Below are positions 17,260 to 26,154 of a DNA stretch of 64,000 bases, in pieces. Location: assembly GCF_016862075.1 (NCBI RefSeq), contig NZ_BOMG01000051.1:1-64000 (forward strand). The letters run 5' to 3'. Position 1 is the first letter of the stretch. Every line of letters begins with the position of its first letter. The notes beneath the pieces were generated by a model. It saw only the letters and a program-made list of their open reading frames with translations, searched no databases and was not told the DNA's origin. Both the position numbers and the translations under genes were made by a program. Origin of the DNA: Actinoplanes couchii. GTDB lineage: Bacteria; Actinomycetota; Actinomycetes; Mycobacteriales; Micromonosporaceae.

Positions 17260-20200
17260 ATGCGGACAAGCCCGTACCGGGTGTTCTCCGCCTTCGTCAT
17301 CATGACGCTCGCCGTCATGGCCGGTGTCGCCGTTTCCGCGCCGGAGGCGGAGGCCGCGATCACCAACGCCTTCACGTCGCGATACAGCGCGAACGCGAAC
17401 GGAGCGATCCTGATACGCGGCAACACCAACATGCAATGTCCGGCAGCCACCACCAACTGCACCACCGCGCAGAGCAGCGCGACCGCTCTCAGCGGCGAGG
17501 CGTCGAACAACAACGGCTACACCATGGAGTACACCAACGTCGACGGCGACCCGGCCACGTTCAACGACAGCACCGCGAACGTCGACATCCCGGCGAACAG
17601 CACCGTGCTCTTCGCCGGGCTGTACTGGGGCGCCGACCTGGACGCCGGCGGCAGCGGCGCCGCGGCGCCCACCCCGGCCGACAACAACAAGGTGCTGTTC
17701 AAGGTGCCCGGCAGCGGCTCGGTGCTGAACACCGTCACCGCGTCGACGCTGTACGCGCCGAGCACCCTCACCACCCACCCCTACCAGGCTTTCGCCGACG
17801 TGACCTCGGCGGTGGGCGCGGCCGGCGCGGGCGTCTACACGGTCGCGAACATCCAGGCCGGCACCGGCGTCGACAGGTACGCCGGATGGTCCCTGGTGAT
17901 CGCCTACCAGAACGCCGCCAAGCCCCTGCAGAGCCTGCACGTCTACGACGGCTTCGGCGTGGTCGACACCAACACCACCTCGGTCGACATCACCGTGTCC
18001 GGTTTCCAGACCCCGTCGGACACCTCCACCGACGTGCAGGCCAGCATCGGCGCGGTCGTCTACGAGGGTGACCTGGGCAAGGTCGGCGACACCCTGAAAC
18101 TCGACAACCAGTCGATGAGCGACGCCGCCAACCCGATCAACAACTTCTTCAACAGCACGGTCAGCGAGGGCGGCGCGATCGTCAGCAACCGCAGTCCGTC
18201 GTACCGAAATCTGATGGGTGTCGACCTCGACCAGTTCGACGCGACCGGCAAGCTCGCCCACAACGCCACCTCGACCACCCTGAACCTGAGCACCAGCGGC
18301 GAGACGATCTACCCGGGTGTGGTCACCTTCACCACCGCCCTGGCCGCGCCCAGCCTGACCACGGTCACCACCCCGACCGACGTGGACGGCGGCGACCTGC
18401 TGCCCGGCGACATCGTCGAGTACGCGATCGACGTCACCAACTCCGGTTTCGACACCGCGCGGGACGTCACGCTGACCGACGCGATCCCGACCAACATGAC
18501 CTACATCCCCGGCACGATGAGGGTGGCCGGCGCCTCGGTCCCGGACAACGGGCCACCACTGGTCTTCTCGATCAGTTCCATACCCAGAACCACGACCACC
18601 AGAGTCGTCTTCCGCACCAGGGTGAACAGCAACACCGCACCGAACACCTCGATCGTCAACGTGCCGAACCTGTCCTTCTACGGCAGCTCGTCCAGCTCGT
18701 CGCAGTTCAACAGCACCGGCGACACCTCGACCGTGATCGTGAAACAGCCCCAGGTCAACCTGACCGCGGACCTGACCGTCCTGCCGACCCGGGTGAACCG
18801 GTCCGCGACGCCGTACACGGTCAACTACACCGTCAAGGTCGACAACGCCGGGGCGGACCTGGAACCGCACCCGATCGCCACCGTCGACCTGCCCACCGGC
18901 GTCACCGGGGGCACCCTGCCCAGCAACTGCGTGTCCGGCAACGCCAACCGGCGGGTCACCTGTGACCTGACCGCCATCGCGAAGAACAGCTCCGGCACGG
19001 TGACCTTCCCGGCGTCGGTGGCCAACACCGCGGCCAACACCGCCACCGCGACCGTCACGGTCACCGGCACCGGCGCCGAGGGCAGCCCGGCGAACAACAC
19101 CGACACCGCCGACGTGACGATGAACGCCTCGCCGGTCGCGAAGACCTACGACGTGACGACCACCCACCACACCGAGGTCACCCTCGACGTGGCCGCCGAA
19201 GCCACCGACGCGGACAACCCGACCGGCCCCTTCACCACCTCGGTGACGTCGGCCCCGGCGCACGGCACGACTGTGGTGAACGCGGACTACTCGATCACCT
19301 ATCTGCCGAACACCGGCTGGCGGGGCACCGACAACTTCGTCTTCACCTGCTACGACCCGTACGGCGGATACGACACCAAGACCGCCACGGTCACCACCAC
19401 GAACGCCGCCCCGACCGCGGTCGCCGACGCCCGGACCACCGGCTCCGGCACCCCGATCACCATCGACGTGGTCGCCAACGACACCGACCCGAACAACGAC
19501 ACGCTGACCCTCACCGCGGTCAACCCGCCCCAGGCCGGGGCCGGCACCACCACGCGGAGCGGCGGCAAGGTGGTCTACACACCGGCCGCCGGGTTCAAGG
19601 GCACGGCCACCTTCACGTACACCATCTCCGACGGCCAGAGCCAGAACAGCACCGCGACCGGCACCGTGACGGTCACCGTCTCCGACGGTCCGCCGGTCGC
19701 CGTCAACGACACCGCCACCGTCGCGTACGCCGGGACGGTCCTGATCAACGTGCTGGCCAACGACTCCGACCCGAACAACGACCCGTTCGGCATCGAAGCC
19801 GGCTCGGTCAGCACACCCAGCCGCGGCACCGCCCGGATCGTCGGGCAGCAGATCGAGTACACCGCTCCGGCCGGGTTCTCCGGGACCGCGACGTTCACGT
19901 ACCGGATCAAGGACAACCTCGGCAGCCCGGCGTCGACCGCCACGGTCACCGTCACCGTCGGCAACGCCCGCCCGGTGCCCAAGGACCTGACACCCAGCAC
20001 CGGGTACGAGACACCGGTGACCCTGGACCCGGCCAAGGACTCCACCGACCCGAACGGCGACACACTGACCGTCACCGCCACCGGAACCCCGGGACACGGC
20101 ACCGTGGTCCGCAACAACGACGGCACCCTCACCTACACCCCCGCACCCGGGTTCACCGGGACGGACACCTTCACCTACACGATCTCGGACGGCACCGACA

Positions 20201-22572
20201 CCGCCACCGGCACGATCACCATCACCGTCAGCAACGCCCCGCCGACCGCGGGGAACGACACCTACACCGTCAACTCGAACGCGTCGAACGTCCTCGACGT
20301 GCTCGCCAACGACAGCGACCCGAACAACGACCCGCTGACCATCACCATCGACACCCCGCCCGGCCACGGCACCGCCCAGGTCGTCAACGGGAAGATCGTC
20401 TACAAGCCGGCCGACGGGTACCACGGCACCGACACGTTCCACTACACGATCTCCGACGGCAAGGGCGGCACCGCCGGCGCGACCGTCTCGGTGACCGTGG
20501 TCGACGTGCCGCCGGAAGCCAAACCGGACACCGCCACCACCGCCACCAACGAGCCGGTCTCCCTGAACGTGCTCGCCAACGACAGCGACCCGAACGGCGA
20601 CACGCTGACCCTGGCCGCGGTCACCGCCCCGACACACGGCAAGGTCACCTTCACCGCGGCCGGCGTGGTCACCTACACCCCGGACGACGGCTACTACGGC
20701 ATCGACACCTTCACGTACACGTGCCTCGACCCGGCCGGCAACTCGGCCACCGGGAAGATCACCATCACCGTCGACAACGCGGCCCCGAACGCCATCGACG
20801 ACAAGTTCACCGTGAAACCGGGCACCAGCACCGACCTGAACGTGCTCACCAACGACACCGACCCGAACACCGGCCAGGTCCTGACCGTGCTCAGCGTCAC
20901 CCCCGCCGCCAAGGGCACCGTCACCCTCACCGGCGGCAAGGTGACGTACACCCCGAACGCCGGGGTCACCACCGGCACCGACACGTTCACCTACAAACTC
21001 ACCGACGATCTCGGGGCCACCGACGAGGCCACCGTCACGGTGACCATCTCCAACGGGCCGACCATCCAGCCGGACACCGCCACCACCGGCGCCGGCTCCC
21101 CCGTCGACATCGACGTGACCGCCAACGACACCGACCCGGACGGCGGCACCCTGACCCTGGTCAGCGTCACCGACCCGGGACACGGCACCGCGGTGGTGGC
21201 CGCCGGGAACAAGGTCCGCTACACGCCGAACACCGGGTACTACGGCTCCGACACGTTCACCTACACGGTCCGGGACAGCGCCGGGAACACCCAGACCGCG
21301 AACGTCACCGTCACCGTCGGCAACGCGCCGCCGGTCGCCGTGGCGGACACCGCGGCGGTCAAGACCGGCCAGCCCGTGGACATCGACGTGCTCGCCAACG
21401 ACACCGACCCCAACACCGATCAAGCCCTGGAGATCAGCGGCGTCGGTACGCCCGGCAACGGCACCGCCGAGATCGTCGACGGCAAGATCCGTTACACCTC
21501 GGAGGACGGCTGGACCGGCGACGACACCTTCCCGTACGAGATCAGCGACGGAGCGGGCGGCACCGCCGAGGGCACCGTGACCGTCACCGTCACCGCCGAC
21601 GGGAAACCGGTCGCGGTCGCGGACGAGCGGCGCACCGCGTACCAGAAGGCGATCACGATCAAGGTGCTGGAGAACGACCTGGACCCGGACGGCACCCTGG
21701 CCCTCGCCGCGGTCGGCAAACCCGACCACGGCACCGCACGGGCCTCCGGCGATTCGGTGATCTACACCCCGCCGAGCGGCTTCTCCGGGCTCGCCACCTT
21801 CACCTACAGCGCCAAGGACGCCGCCGGGCAGACCACCGGCGCGACCGTGAAGGTGACCGTCGCCGCCGCCCCGAACGCGCCCGACAAGGCCGTCGAGGCC
21901 GAACCCGGCAAGGCGATCAGCATCCCGCTGCCGACCGTCGACACCAACGGCACCAAGATCACGATCAGGTCGATCGGGAAGCCGAAACACGGCACCGCCA
22001 AGCTCAACGCCAACGGAACCGTCACCTACAAGGCCGCCAAGGGCTTCGCCGGCACCGACACCTTCACCTACCAGGCCGTCGACCCGGACGGGAACCCGAC
22101 CAGCGGCACCATCACGGTCAAGGTGGCCGGGGCCAGCCAGTCGCCGGTCGCGGTCAAGGACCGGTACACGGTGAAGAAGGGCGGGACGGTCTCGTTCAAG
22201 CCGCTGAAGAACGACACCGACCCGTACGGCGAGAAACTCACCATCCTGAAGATCGGCAAGCCGAAACACGGGACGGCGACCCTCGCCGGGAACACGGTCA
22301 CGTACGCGGCCCCCGACGGCTTCACCGGCACCGACACGATGACCTACACGATTCAGGACGAGCGAGGCGGCACCGCCCGGGCCACCATCACCATCCGGGT
22401 GAGCGCCTCCGGCGGCGGCGGTGACAACGGAGATCTGCCGACCACCGGCTCCAACCTGACACCGGTCTTCACCGCGGGCATGCTGTCCATGGTCATCGGC
22501 GGCTGGCTGCTGATGCTCACCCAGGTGACGACCCGCCCGGGCCGCCACCGCCCCGGCCGGCACCGCATCTGA
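17260..22572 (+). CDS. Giant LPXTG-anchored surface protein with twelve Ig/cadherin-like repeats
   Basis: About 1770 residues. The ATG at 17260 has AGGGAG 5 bp upstream; an in-frame ATG at 17245 is equally possible. A signal peptide ends near EAEAA. Residues up to about 360 form a unique beta-rich head (TVLFAGLYWGADLDAGG). Two DUF11-like domains follow to about 620. Twelve tandem repeats of about 91 residues (about 624-1715) each open with a PPVAV-D pattern and most carry VLANDSDPNNDPLTI-type acidic motifs likely to bind calcium. The C-terminus has LPTTG at about 1726, a hydrophobic helix and a basic tail (RPGRHRPGRH), the classic sortase sorting signal. No sortase is in the window. An adhesin or surface-layer role is inferred. 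Confidence 0.9.
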   Translation: MRTSPYRVFSAFVIMTLAVMAGVAVSAPEAEAAITNAFTSRYSANANGAILIRGNTNMQCPAATTNCTTAQSSATALSGEASNNNGYTMEYTNVDGDPATFNDSTANVDIPANSTVLFAGLYWGADLDAGGSGAAAPTPADNNKVLFKVPGSGSVLNTVTASTLYAPSTLTTHPYQAFADVTSAVGAAGAGVYTVANIQAGTGVDRYAGWSLVIAYQNAAKPLQSLHVYDGFGVVDTNTTSVDITVSGFQTPSDTSTDVQASIGAVVYEGDLGKVGDTLKLDNQSMSDAANPINNFFNSTVSEGGAIVSNRSPSYRNLMGVDLDQFDATGKLAHNATSTTLNLSTSGETIYPGVVTFTTALAAPSLTTVTTPTDVDGGDLLPGDIVEYAIDVTNSGFDTARDVTLTDAIPTNMTYIPGTMRVAGASVPDNGPPLVFSISSIPRTTTTRVVFRTRVNSNTAPNTSIVNVPNLSFYGSSSSSSQFNSTGDTSTVIVKQPQVNLTADLTVLPTRVNRSATPYTVNYTVKVDNAGADLEPHPIATVDLPTGVTGGTLPSNCVSGNANRRVTCDLTAIAKNSSGTVTFPASVANTAANTATATVTVTGTGAEGSPANNTDTADVTMNASPVAKTYDVTTTHHTEVTLDVAAEATDADNPTGPFTTSVTSAPAHGTTVVNADYSITYLPNTGWRGTDNFVFTCYDPYGGYDTKTATVTTTNAAPTAVADARTTGSGTPITIDVVANDTDPNNDTLTLTAVNPPQAGAGTTTRSGGKVVYTPAAGFKGTATFTYTISDGQSQNSTATGTVTVTVSDGPPVAVNDTATVAYAGTVLINVLANDSDPNNDPFGIEAGSVSTPSRGTARIVGQQIEYTAPAGFSGTATFTYRIKDNLGSPASTATVTVTVGNARPVPKDLTPSTGYETPVTLDPAKDSTDPNGDTLTVTATGTPGHGTVVRNNDGTLTYTPAPGFTGTDTFTYTISDGTDTATGTITITVSNAPPTAGNDTYTVNSNASNVLDVLANDSDPNNDPLTITIDTPPGHGTAQVVNGKIVYKPADGYHGTDTFHYTISDGKGGTAGATVSVTVVDVPPEAKPDTATTATNEPVSLNVLANDSDPNGDTLTLAAVTAPTHGKVTFTAAGVVTYTPDDGYYGIDTFTYTCLDPAGNSATGKITITVDNAAPNAIDDKFTVKPGTSTDLNVLTNDTDPNTGQVLTVLSVTPAAKGTVTLTGGKVTYTPNAGVTTGTDTFTYKLTDDLGATDEATVTVTISNGPTIQPDTATTGAGSPVDIDVTANDTDPDGGTLTLVSVTDPGHGTAVVAAGNKVRYTPNTGYYGSDTFTYTVRDSAGNTQTANVTVTVGNAPPVAVADTAAVKTGQPVDIDVLANDTDPNTDQALEISGVGTPGNGTAEIVDGKIRYTSEDGWTGDDTFPYEISDGAGGTAEGTVTVTVTADGKPVAVADERRTAYQKAITIKVLENDLDPDGTLALAAVGKPDHGTARASGDSVIYTPPSGFSGLATFTYSAKDAAGQTTGATVKVTVAAAPNAPDKAVEAEPGKAISIPLPTVDTNGTKITIRSIGKPKHGTAKLNANGTVTYKAAKGFAGTDTFTYQAVDPDGNPTSGTITVKVAGASQSPVAVKDRYTVKKGGTVSFKPLKNDTDPYGEKLTILKIGKPKHGTATLAGNTVTYAAPDGFTGTDTMTYTIQDERGGTARATITIRVSASGGGGDNGDLPTTGSNLTPVFTAGMLSMVIGGWLLMLTQVTTRPGRHRPGRHRI

Positions 22573-22585
22573 CCCACCACCTGAT

Positions 22586-22618
22586 CGAAGGGCCCGGCCG
22601 TCACGGCCGGGCCCTTCG
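22586..22618. terminator. Bidirectional hairpin between the surface-protein and MerR genes
   Basis: A perfect 15-bp GC-rich stem (22586-22600 with 22604-22618) surrounds a TCA loop. It lies between two converging stop codons (22572 and 22622). There is no long T-run, as is common for actinomycete terminators. Confidence 0.8.
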
Positions 22619-22621
22619 GCG

Positions 22622-23458
22622 TCACTCGCAGGTCACCGGGTACTCCACGGCGAGGGCCGCGACGTAGATCTCCGTCGTGCGTTCCATGCAGCGCTTGCGG
22701 GCCGGAGACCAGTCGTAGGGCAACCGGGCGACCGCCTCGGTGGCGCTCGCCAGGTTGACCTCCCCGCTGCCGGTCATGTCCTCGGCGAAGGACTCGCCGA
22801 GCCGCTCGTCGGCCTCGTCCAGCCCGGCCGCCCGCGCCGCCCGGTTCAGGGCCATGGTGTGGGCGGACCGCCGCACGGCGATCTCCTTCACCCGCGGATC
22901 GTCGGGTGCCACGCTGTCGTCCAGGGCCTCCTCGGCCGCGTCCAGACGGTCGTGCTCGGCCCGCAGCTCGGGATGGGTGGCGAGCACGATGAACGTGCTG
23001 GCCTGGAACGCGGCCCCCGCCGGACCGAAAATGCGCTCGGTGACCAGCAACGTGTCCACATCCGCCGGGCGTAAGGCATCCGGCGGCAGGCCGGCGAGCC
23101 GGTCGGTGACCAGCTCGGACAACAGTCCGAGAGGGCTGCCCACGGCCCGGAGACGCTGCACCGCCACCCGCCGGCGTCCGATCGCGGCCTCCTGGGCGGC
23201 CAGGGTCTCCTCCAGCCGGCCCAGCACCTCCCCGATGTCCCGGCTCTCCCCGACGTCCCGACTCTCCCCAAAGGCGGCCCGCATGTCGTCCAGGCCGATG
23301 CCGGCCTGCGCCATCTTGCGAACCCACAGCAGGCGGATCACGTCGTCGTAGCCGTAGCGACGGCGGCCGTCCGCGCCCCGCTCGGGTTCCGGCAGCAGGC
23401 CGATCCGGTGGTATTGCCGGACAGCGCGGCGTGGTCCCGGCGAACCGGGCGGCATCAC
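22622..23458 (-). CDS. MerR-family transcriptional regulator, N-terminus apparently frameshifted
   Basis: In this frame the protein has 278 residues and starts MPPGSPGPRRAVRQYHRIG, entering the MerR helix-turn-helix midway. The missing first half (ATG at 23483, MPPRQVKIGDAARFAGTTPR) lies immediately upstream in another frame. Joined at about 23425-23430 the two give a complete MerR domain (KIGDAARFAGTTPR then AVRQYHRIGLLPEP). The sequence there, CCGCGCTGTC, is one GC short of restoring frame. The C-terminal part is helical with no metal-cysteine motif, so the inducer is unknown. It may be a recent pseudogene, a sequencing error, or a shortened but working protein. Confidence 0.75.
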   Translation of the reverse strand: MMPPGSPGPRRAVRQYHRIGLLPEPERGADGRRRYGYDDVIRLLWVRKMAQAGIGLDDMRAAFGESRDVGESRDIGEVLGRLEETLAAQEAAIGRRRVAVQRLRAVGSPLGLLSELVTDRLAGLPPDALRPADVDTLLVTERIFGPAGAAFQASTFIVLATHPELRAEHDRLDAAEEALDDSVAPDDPRVKEIAVRRSAHTMALNRAARAAGLDEADERLGESFAEDMTGSGEVNLASATEAVARLPYDWSPARKRCMERTTEIYVAALAVEYPVTCE

Positions 23459-23543
23459 CGATCTTGACCTGACGGGGAGGCATGAAGGAGGAATACGTCA
23501 CGGGTATCGAGAAGACCACATGCCGCTACGTCAGGTGCAAGCA

Positions 23544-23577
23544 AAAAGGGCGGGTCGCGTCAGCGACCCGCCCTTTT
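23544..23577 (-). terminator. Rho-independent terminator after groEL
   Basis: A 15-bp perfect stem (AAAAGGGCGGGTCGC at 23544-23558 with 23563-23577) surrounds a GTCA loop. It has an A-tract on one side and a T-tract on the other. It sits 12 bp past the groEL stop codon, between groEL and the start of the MerR gene. Confidence 0.92.
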
Positions 23578-23588
23578 CAAGACTGGAC

Positions 23589-25211
23589 TCAGAAGTCCAT
23601 GTCACCGCCGCCCGGGGCGCCGGCCGGGGCCGGGTTCTTCTCGGGCTTGTCGGCCACGACGGCCTCGGTGGTGAGGAACAGCGCGGCGATCGACGCGGCG
23701 TTCTGCAGCGCCGAGCGGGTGACCTTGGCCGGGTCGATGATGCCCGCGGCCAGAAGGTCCACGTACTCGCCGGTCGCGGCGTTCAGGCCGTGACCCGCCT
23801 CGAGGTTGCGCACCTTCTCGACCACGACGCCGCCCTCGAGGCCGGCGTTGACGGCGATCTGGCGGAGCGGGGCGTCGAGCGCGACCTTGACGATGTTCGC
23901 GCCGGTGGCCTCGTCGCCGGACAGGTCCAGCTTGTCGAACGCGGTCTTGCCGGCCTGAACCAGCGCCACGCCACCGCCGGGGACGATGCCCTCCTCGACG
24001 GCCGCCTTCGCGTTGCGAACGGCGTCCTCGATGCGGTGCTTGCGCTCCTTCAGCTCGACCTCGGTGGCCGCGCCGACCTTGATGACCGCAACGCCGCCGG
24101 CCAGCTTGGCCAGACGCTCCTGCAGCTTCTCACGGTCGTAGTCGGAGTCCGAGCGCTCGATCTCGGCGCGGATCTGGTTGACCCGGCCCTGGATCTGCTC
24201 GCTGTTGCCCGCACCGTCGACGACGGTGGTCTCGTCCTTGGTGATGACGATCTTGCGGGCCGAACCCAGCAGGGAGATGTCGGCGGCGTCGAGCTTGAGG
24301 CCGACCTCTTCGCTGATGACGGCGCCACCGGTCAGGATGGCGATGTCCTCCAGCATGGCCTTGCGGCGGTCACCGAAGCCGGGGGCCTTGACGGCGACCG
24401 ACTTGAAGGTGCCACGGACCTTGTTGACGACCAGGGTGGCCAGGGCCTCGCCCTCGACGTCCTCGGCGATGATGACCAGCGGCTTGCCGGACTGCATGAC
24501 CTTCTCGAGGACCGGGAGCAGGTCCTTGACCGCGGAGATCTTGCTGTTCGCGATGAGGATGTAGGGGTCGTCGAAGACGGCCTCCATGCGCTCGGCGTCG
24601 GTCATGAAGTACGCCGAGATGTAGCCCTTGTCGAAGCGCATGCCCTCGGTGAGCTCCAGCTCGAGCCCGAAGGTGTTGCTCTCCTCGACGGTGATGACGC
24701 CTTCCTTGCCGACCTTGTCCATGGCCTCGGCGATGATCTCGCCGACCGTGGAGTCACCGGCGGAGATGGAGGCGGTGGAGGCGATCTGCTCCTTGGTCTC
24801 CACGTCCTTCGCGATCTGCGAGAGACCCTCGGAGACGCTGGCGACGGCGGCCTCGATGCCCCGCTTCAGGCCGAGCGGGTTGGCGCCGGCGGCCACGTTG
24901 CGCAGGCCCTCACGGACCAGGGCCTGGGCGAGCACGGTCGCGGTCGTCGTGCCGTCACCGGCGACGTCGTCGGTCTTCTTCGCGACCTCCTTGACCAGCT
25001 CGGCGCCGATCTTCTCGAAGGTGTCCTCGAGCTCGATCTCCTTGGCGATGGACACACCATCGTTGGTGATCGTGGGGGCGCCCCACTTCTTCTCGAGAAC
25101 GACGTTGCGGCCCTTCGGGCCGAGCGTCACCTTGACCGCGTCGGCAAGCTGGTTCATGCCGCGCTCGAGGCCCCGACGAGCCTCCTCGTCGAATGCGATG
25201 ATCTTGGCCAT
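23589..25211 (-). CDS. groEL: Chaperonin GroEL (60 kDa, GroEL2 type)
   Basis: 540 residues starting MAKIIAFDEEARRGLERG, the standard actinobacterial GroEL length; ATG 25211 has GGGAGG upstream. ATP-binding motifs include TLGPKGRNVVLEKKWGAP and AGDGTTTATVLAQ. It ends PAPAGAPGGGDMDF, an acidic Gly/Met tail typical of GroEL2 rather than the His-rich GroEL1 tail. It folds client proteins in the cytosol. It has no adjacent groES, as is usual for the second actinobacterial copy. Two CIRCE elements upstream indicate HrcA repression. Confidence 0.97.
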   Translation of the reverse strand: MAKIIAFDEEARRGLERGMNQLADAVKVTLGPKGRNVVLEKKWGAPTITNDGVSIAKEIELEDTFEKIGAELVKEVAKKTDDVAGDGTTTATVLAQALVREGLRNVAAGANPLGLKRGIEAAVASVSEGLSQIAKDVETKEQIASTASISAGDSTVGEIIAEAMDKVGKEGVITVEESNTFGLELELTEGMRFDKGYISAYFMTDAERMEAVFDDPYILIANSKISAVKDLLPVLEKVMQSGKPLVIIAEDVEGEALATLVVNKVRGTFKSVAVKAPGFGDRRKAMLEDIAILTGGAVISEEVGLKLDAADISLLGSARKIVITKDETTVVDGAGNSEQIQGRVNQIRAEIERSDSDYDREKLQERLAKLAGGVAVIKVGAATEVELKERKHRIEDAVRNAKAAVEEGIVPGGGVALVQAGKTAFDKLDLSGDEATGANIVKVALDAPLRQIAVNAGLEGGVVVEKVRNLEAGHGLNAATGEYVDLLAAGIIDPAKVTRSALQNAASIAALFLTTEAVVADKPEKNPAPAGAPGGGDMDF

Positions 25212-25285
25212 ACGGCGTTGTCCTCCCGGACATCCGCGGTGCCGGGCCTGGTCGGCCCCGCTCTCCGCACGTTGAGGAAGTCTGT

Positions 25286-25314
25286 GGACGTCACCACCTG
25301 GCGATGTGACGTCC
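25286..25314 (-). promoter_or_regulatory. 9-bp inverted repeat in the groEL leader
   Basis: GGACGTCAC at 25286-25294 and GTGACGTCC at 25306-25314 are perfect inverted copies with an 11-bp spacer. They sit between the predicted promoter and the groEL start, about 75 bp before the ATG. A transcript hairpin or a second regulator site are both possible. Confidence 0.5.
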
Positions 25315-25403
25315 TCAGGCCGAGCCGGATAGCCCGCGACGACCGGCTCCGTGCCCCGATGCCGATGGCAGCACCGTGACCGGAACCCCACCGTCCCGAC
25401 CTG

Positions 25404-25465
25404 CTGGCACTCACGAGCCGCGAGTGCCAATCACTTGTTTAGCACTCTCCGATGGCGAGTGCAAG
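25404..25465 (-). promoter_or_regulatory. Two tandem CIRCE operators (HrcA sites) at the groEL promoter
   Basis: Site 1 at 25439-25465 reads TTAGCACTC, 9 bp, GAGTGCAAG, close to the consensus TTAGCACTC-N9-GAGTGCTAA. Site 2 at 25404-25430 reads CTGGCACTC, 9 bp, GAGTGCCAA. On the minus strand site 1 contains a possible -35 (TTGCAC, 25464-25459) with TAAACA 17 bp further, so HrcA binding would block the promoter directly. The 409-bp gap between the groEL start and the next gene (25621) holds these sites, the leader dyad and nothing else that I recognise. Confidence 0.92.
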
Positions 25466-25620
25466 AAACCCCATCCTCCCCCGAAACGCCCGGAGGCGGC
25501 CCGGATTTCCCTCAATGATCTTCAAGTGCAGGTCAGCGCGGGTGGAGCGGCCCGGCCGGTGGCGCGGCTGTGAAGACATTCAGGTTGCCGACGGCCACAC
25601 CACGGCGGTAGTGATGACGC

Positions 25621-26154
25621 ATGGAGAACTGGACCGTGCGCCGGGTGCGACCCGAGGACGCCGGGCGGATGCGGGCACTGCGGCTGGAGATGCTGGCGGA
25701 CAGTCCCCTCGCCTTCCTGGAGACGCTGGCCCAGGCGGTGGCCCGGCCGCACGAGAGCTACCGGCAGCGGATCCGGGAGTCGGCGGAGGGTTTCGGCACG
25801 GCCCAGTTCATCGCCGACCCGGGAGGAGCCGGGCCGGGCGGAAAAGGGCCGGGAGGGCCACTGATCGGGCACGCCGGCGGGACCGTGCTGCCCGAGGAGC
25901 CGGGCTGCACGATCATCTACGCGGTCTACCTGACCCCGGCCCACCGCGGCGGCAAGGTGCTCGGCCAGCTGATCGAGGCGGTCGCCGACTGGTCCGCGGC
26001 GGCCGGGCGGGACCAGCTGATGCTCGAGGTGGTCTGCGGCAACGACCGGGCGGTCCGGGCGTACCAGAAATTGGGTTTCGAGGACACCGGGGTCCGCCTG
26101 CCGCATCCGACCGTGCCGGTGATGAGCGAGCTGCAGATGCGCAGGCGGGTGTGA
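25621..26154 (+). CDS. GNAT-family N-acetyltransferase
   Basis: 177 residues, a single GNAT domain. Motif A is YAVYLTPAHRGGKVLGQLI, which binds acetyl-CoA, followed by NDRAVRAYQKLGFEDTG. A Gly/Pro insertion (DPGGAGPGGKGPGGP) interrupts the region before the central strands. The acceptor substrate is unknown. It overlaps the next gene by 4 bp (GTGA), so the two are coupled. Confidence 0.88.
   Translation: MENWTVRRVRPEDAGRMRALRLEMLADSPLAFLETLAQAVARPHESYRQRIRESAEGFGTAQFIADPGGAGPGGKGPGGPLIGHAGGTVLPEEPGCTIIYAVYLTPAHRGGKVLGQLIEAVADWSAAAGRDQLMLEVVCGNDRAVRAYQKLGFEDTGVRLPHPTVPVMSELQMRRRV

Noticed and set aside
19129..22405. CRISPR or DNA-level satellite array inside the surface-protein gene
   Set aside because: The about 273-bp periodicity reflects protein domain repeats; units differ at many third positions and no short spacer-repeat pattern exists.
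17071..22563. Very long open frame (1830 codons) on the minus strand
   Set aside because: It is the antisense shadow of the repeat-rich surface-protein gene in high-GC DNA. Its translation is Val/Gly/Arg/Asp repeats with no signal or domain, while the plus strand has a signal peptide, domains and LPXTG.
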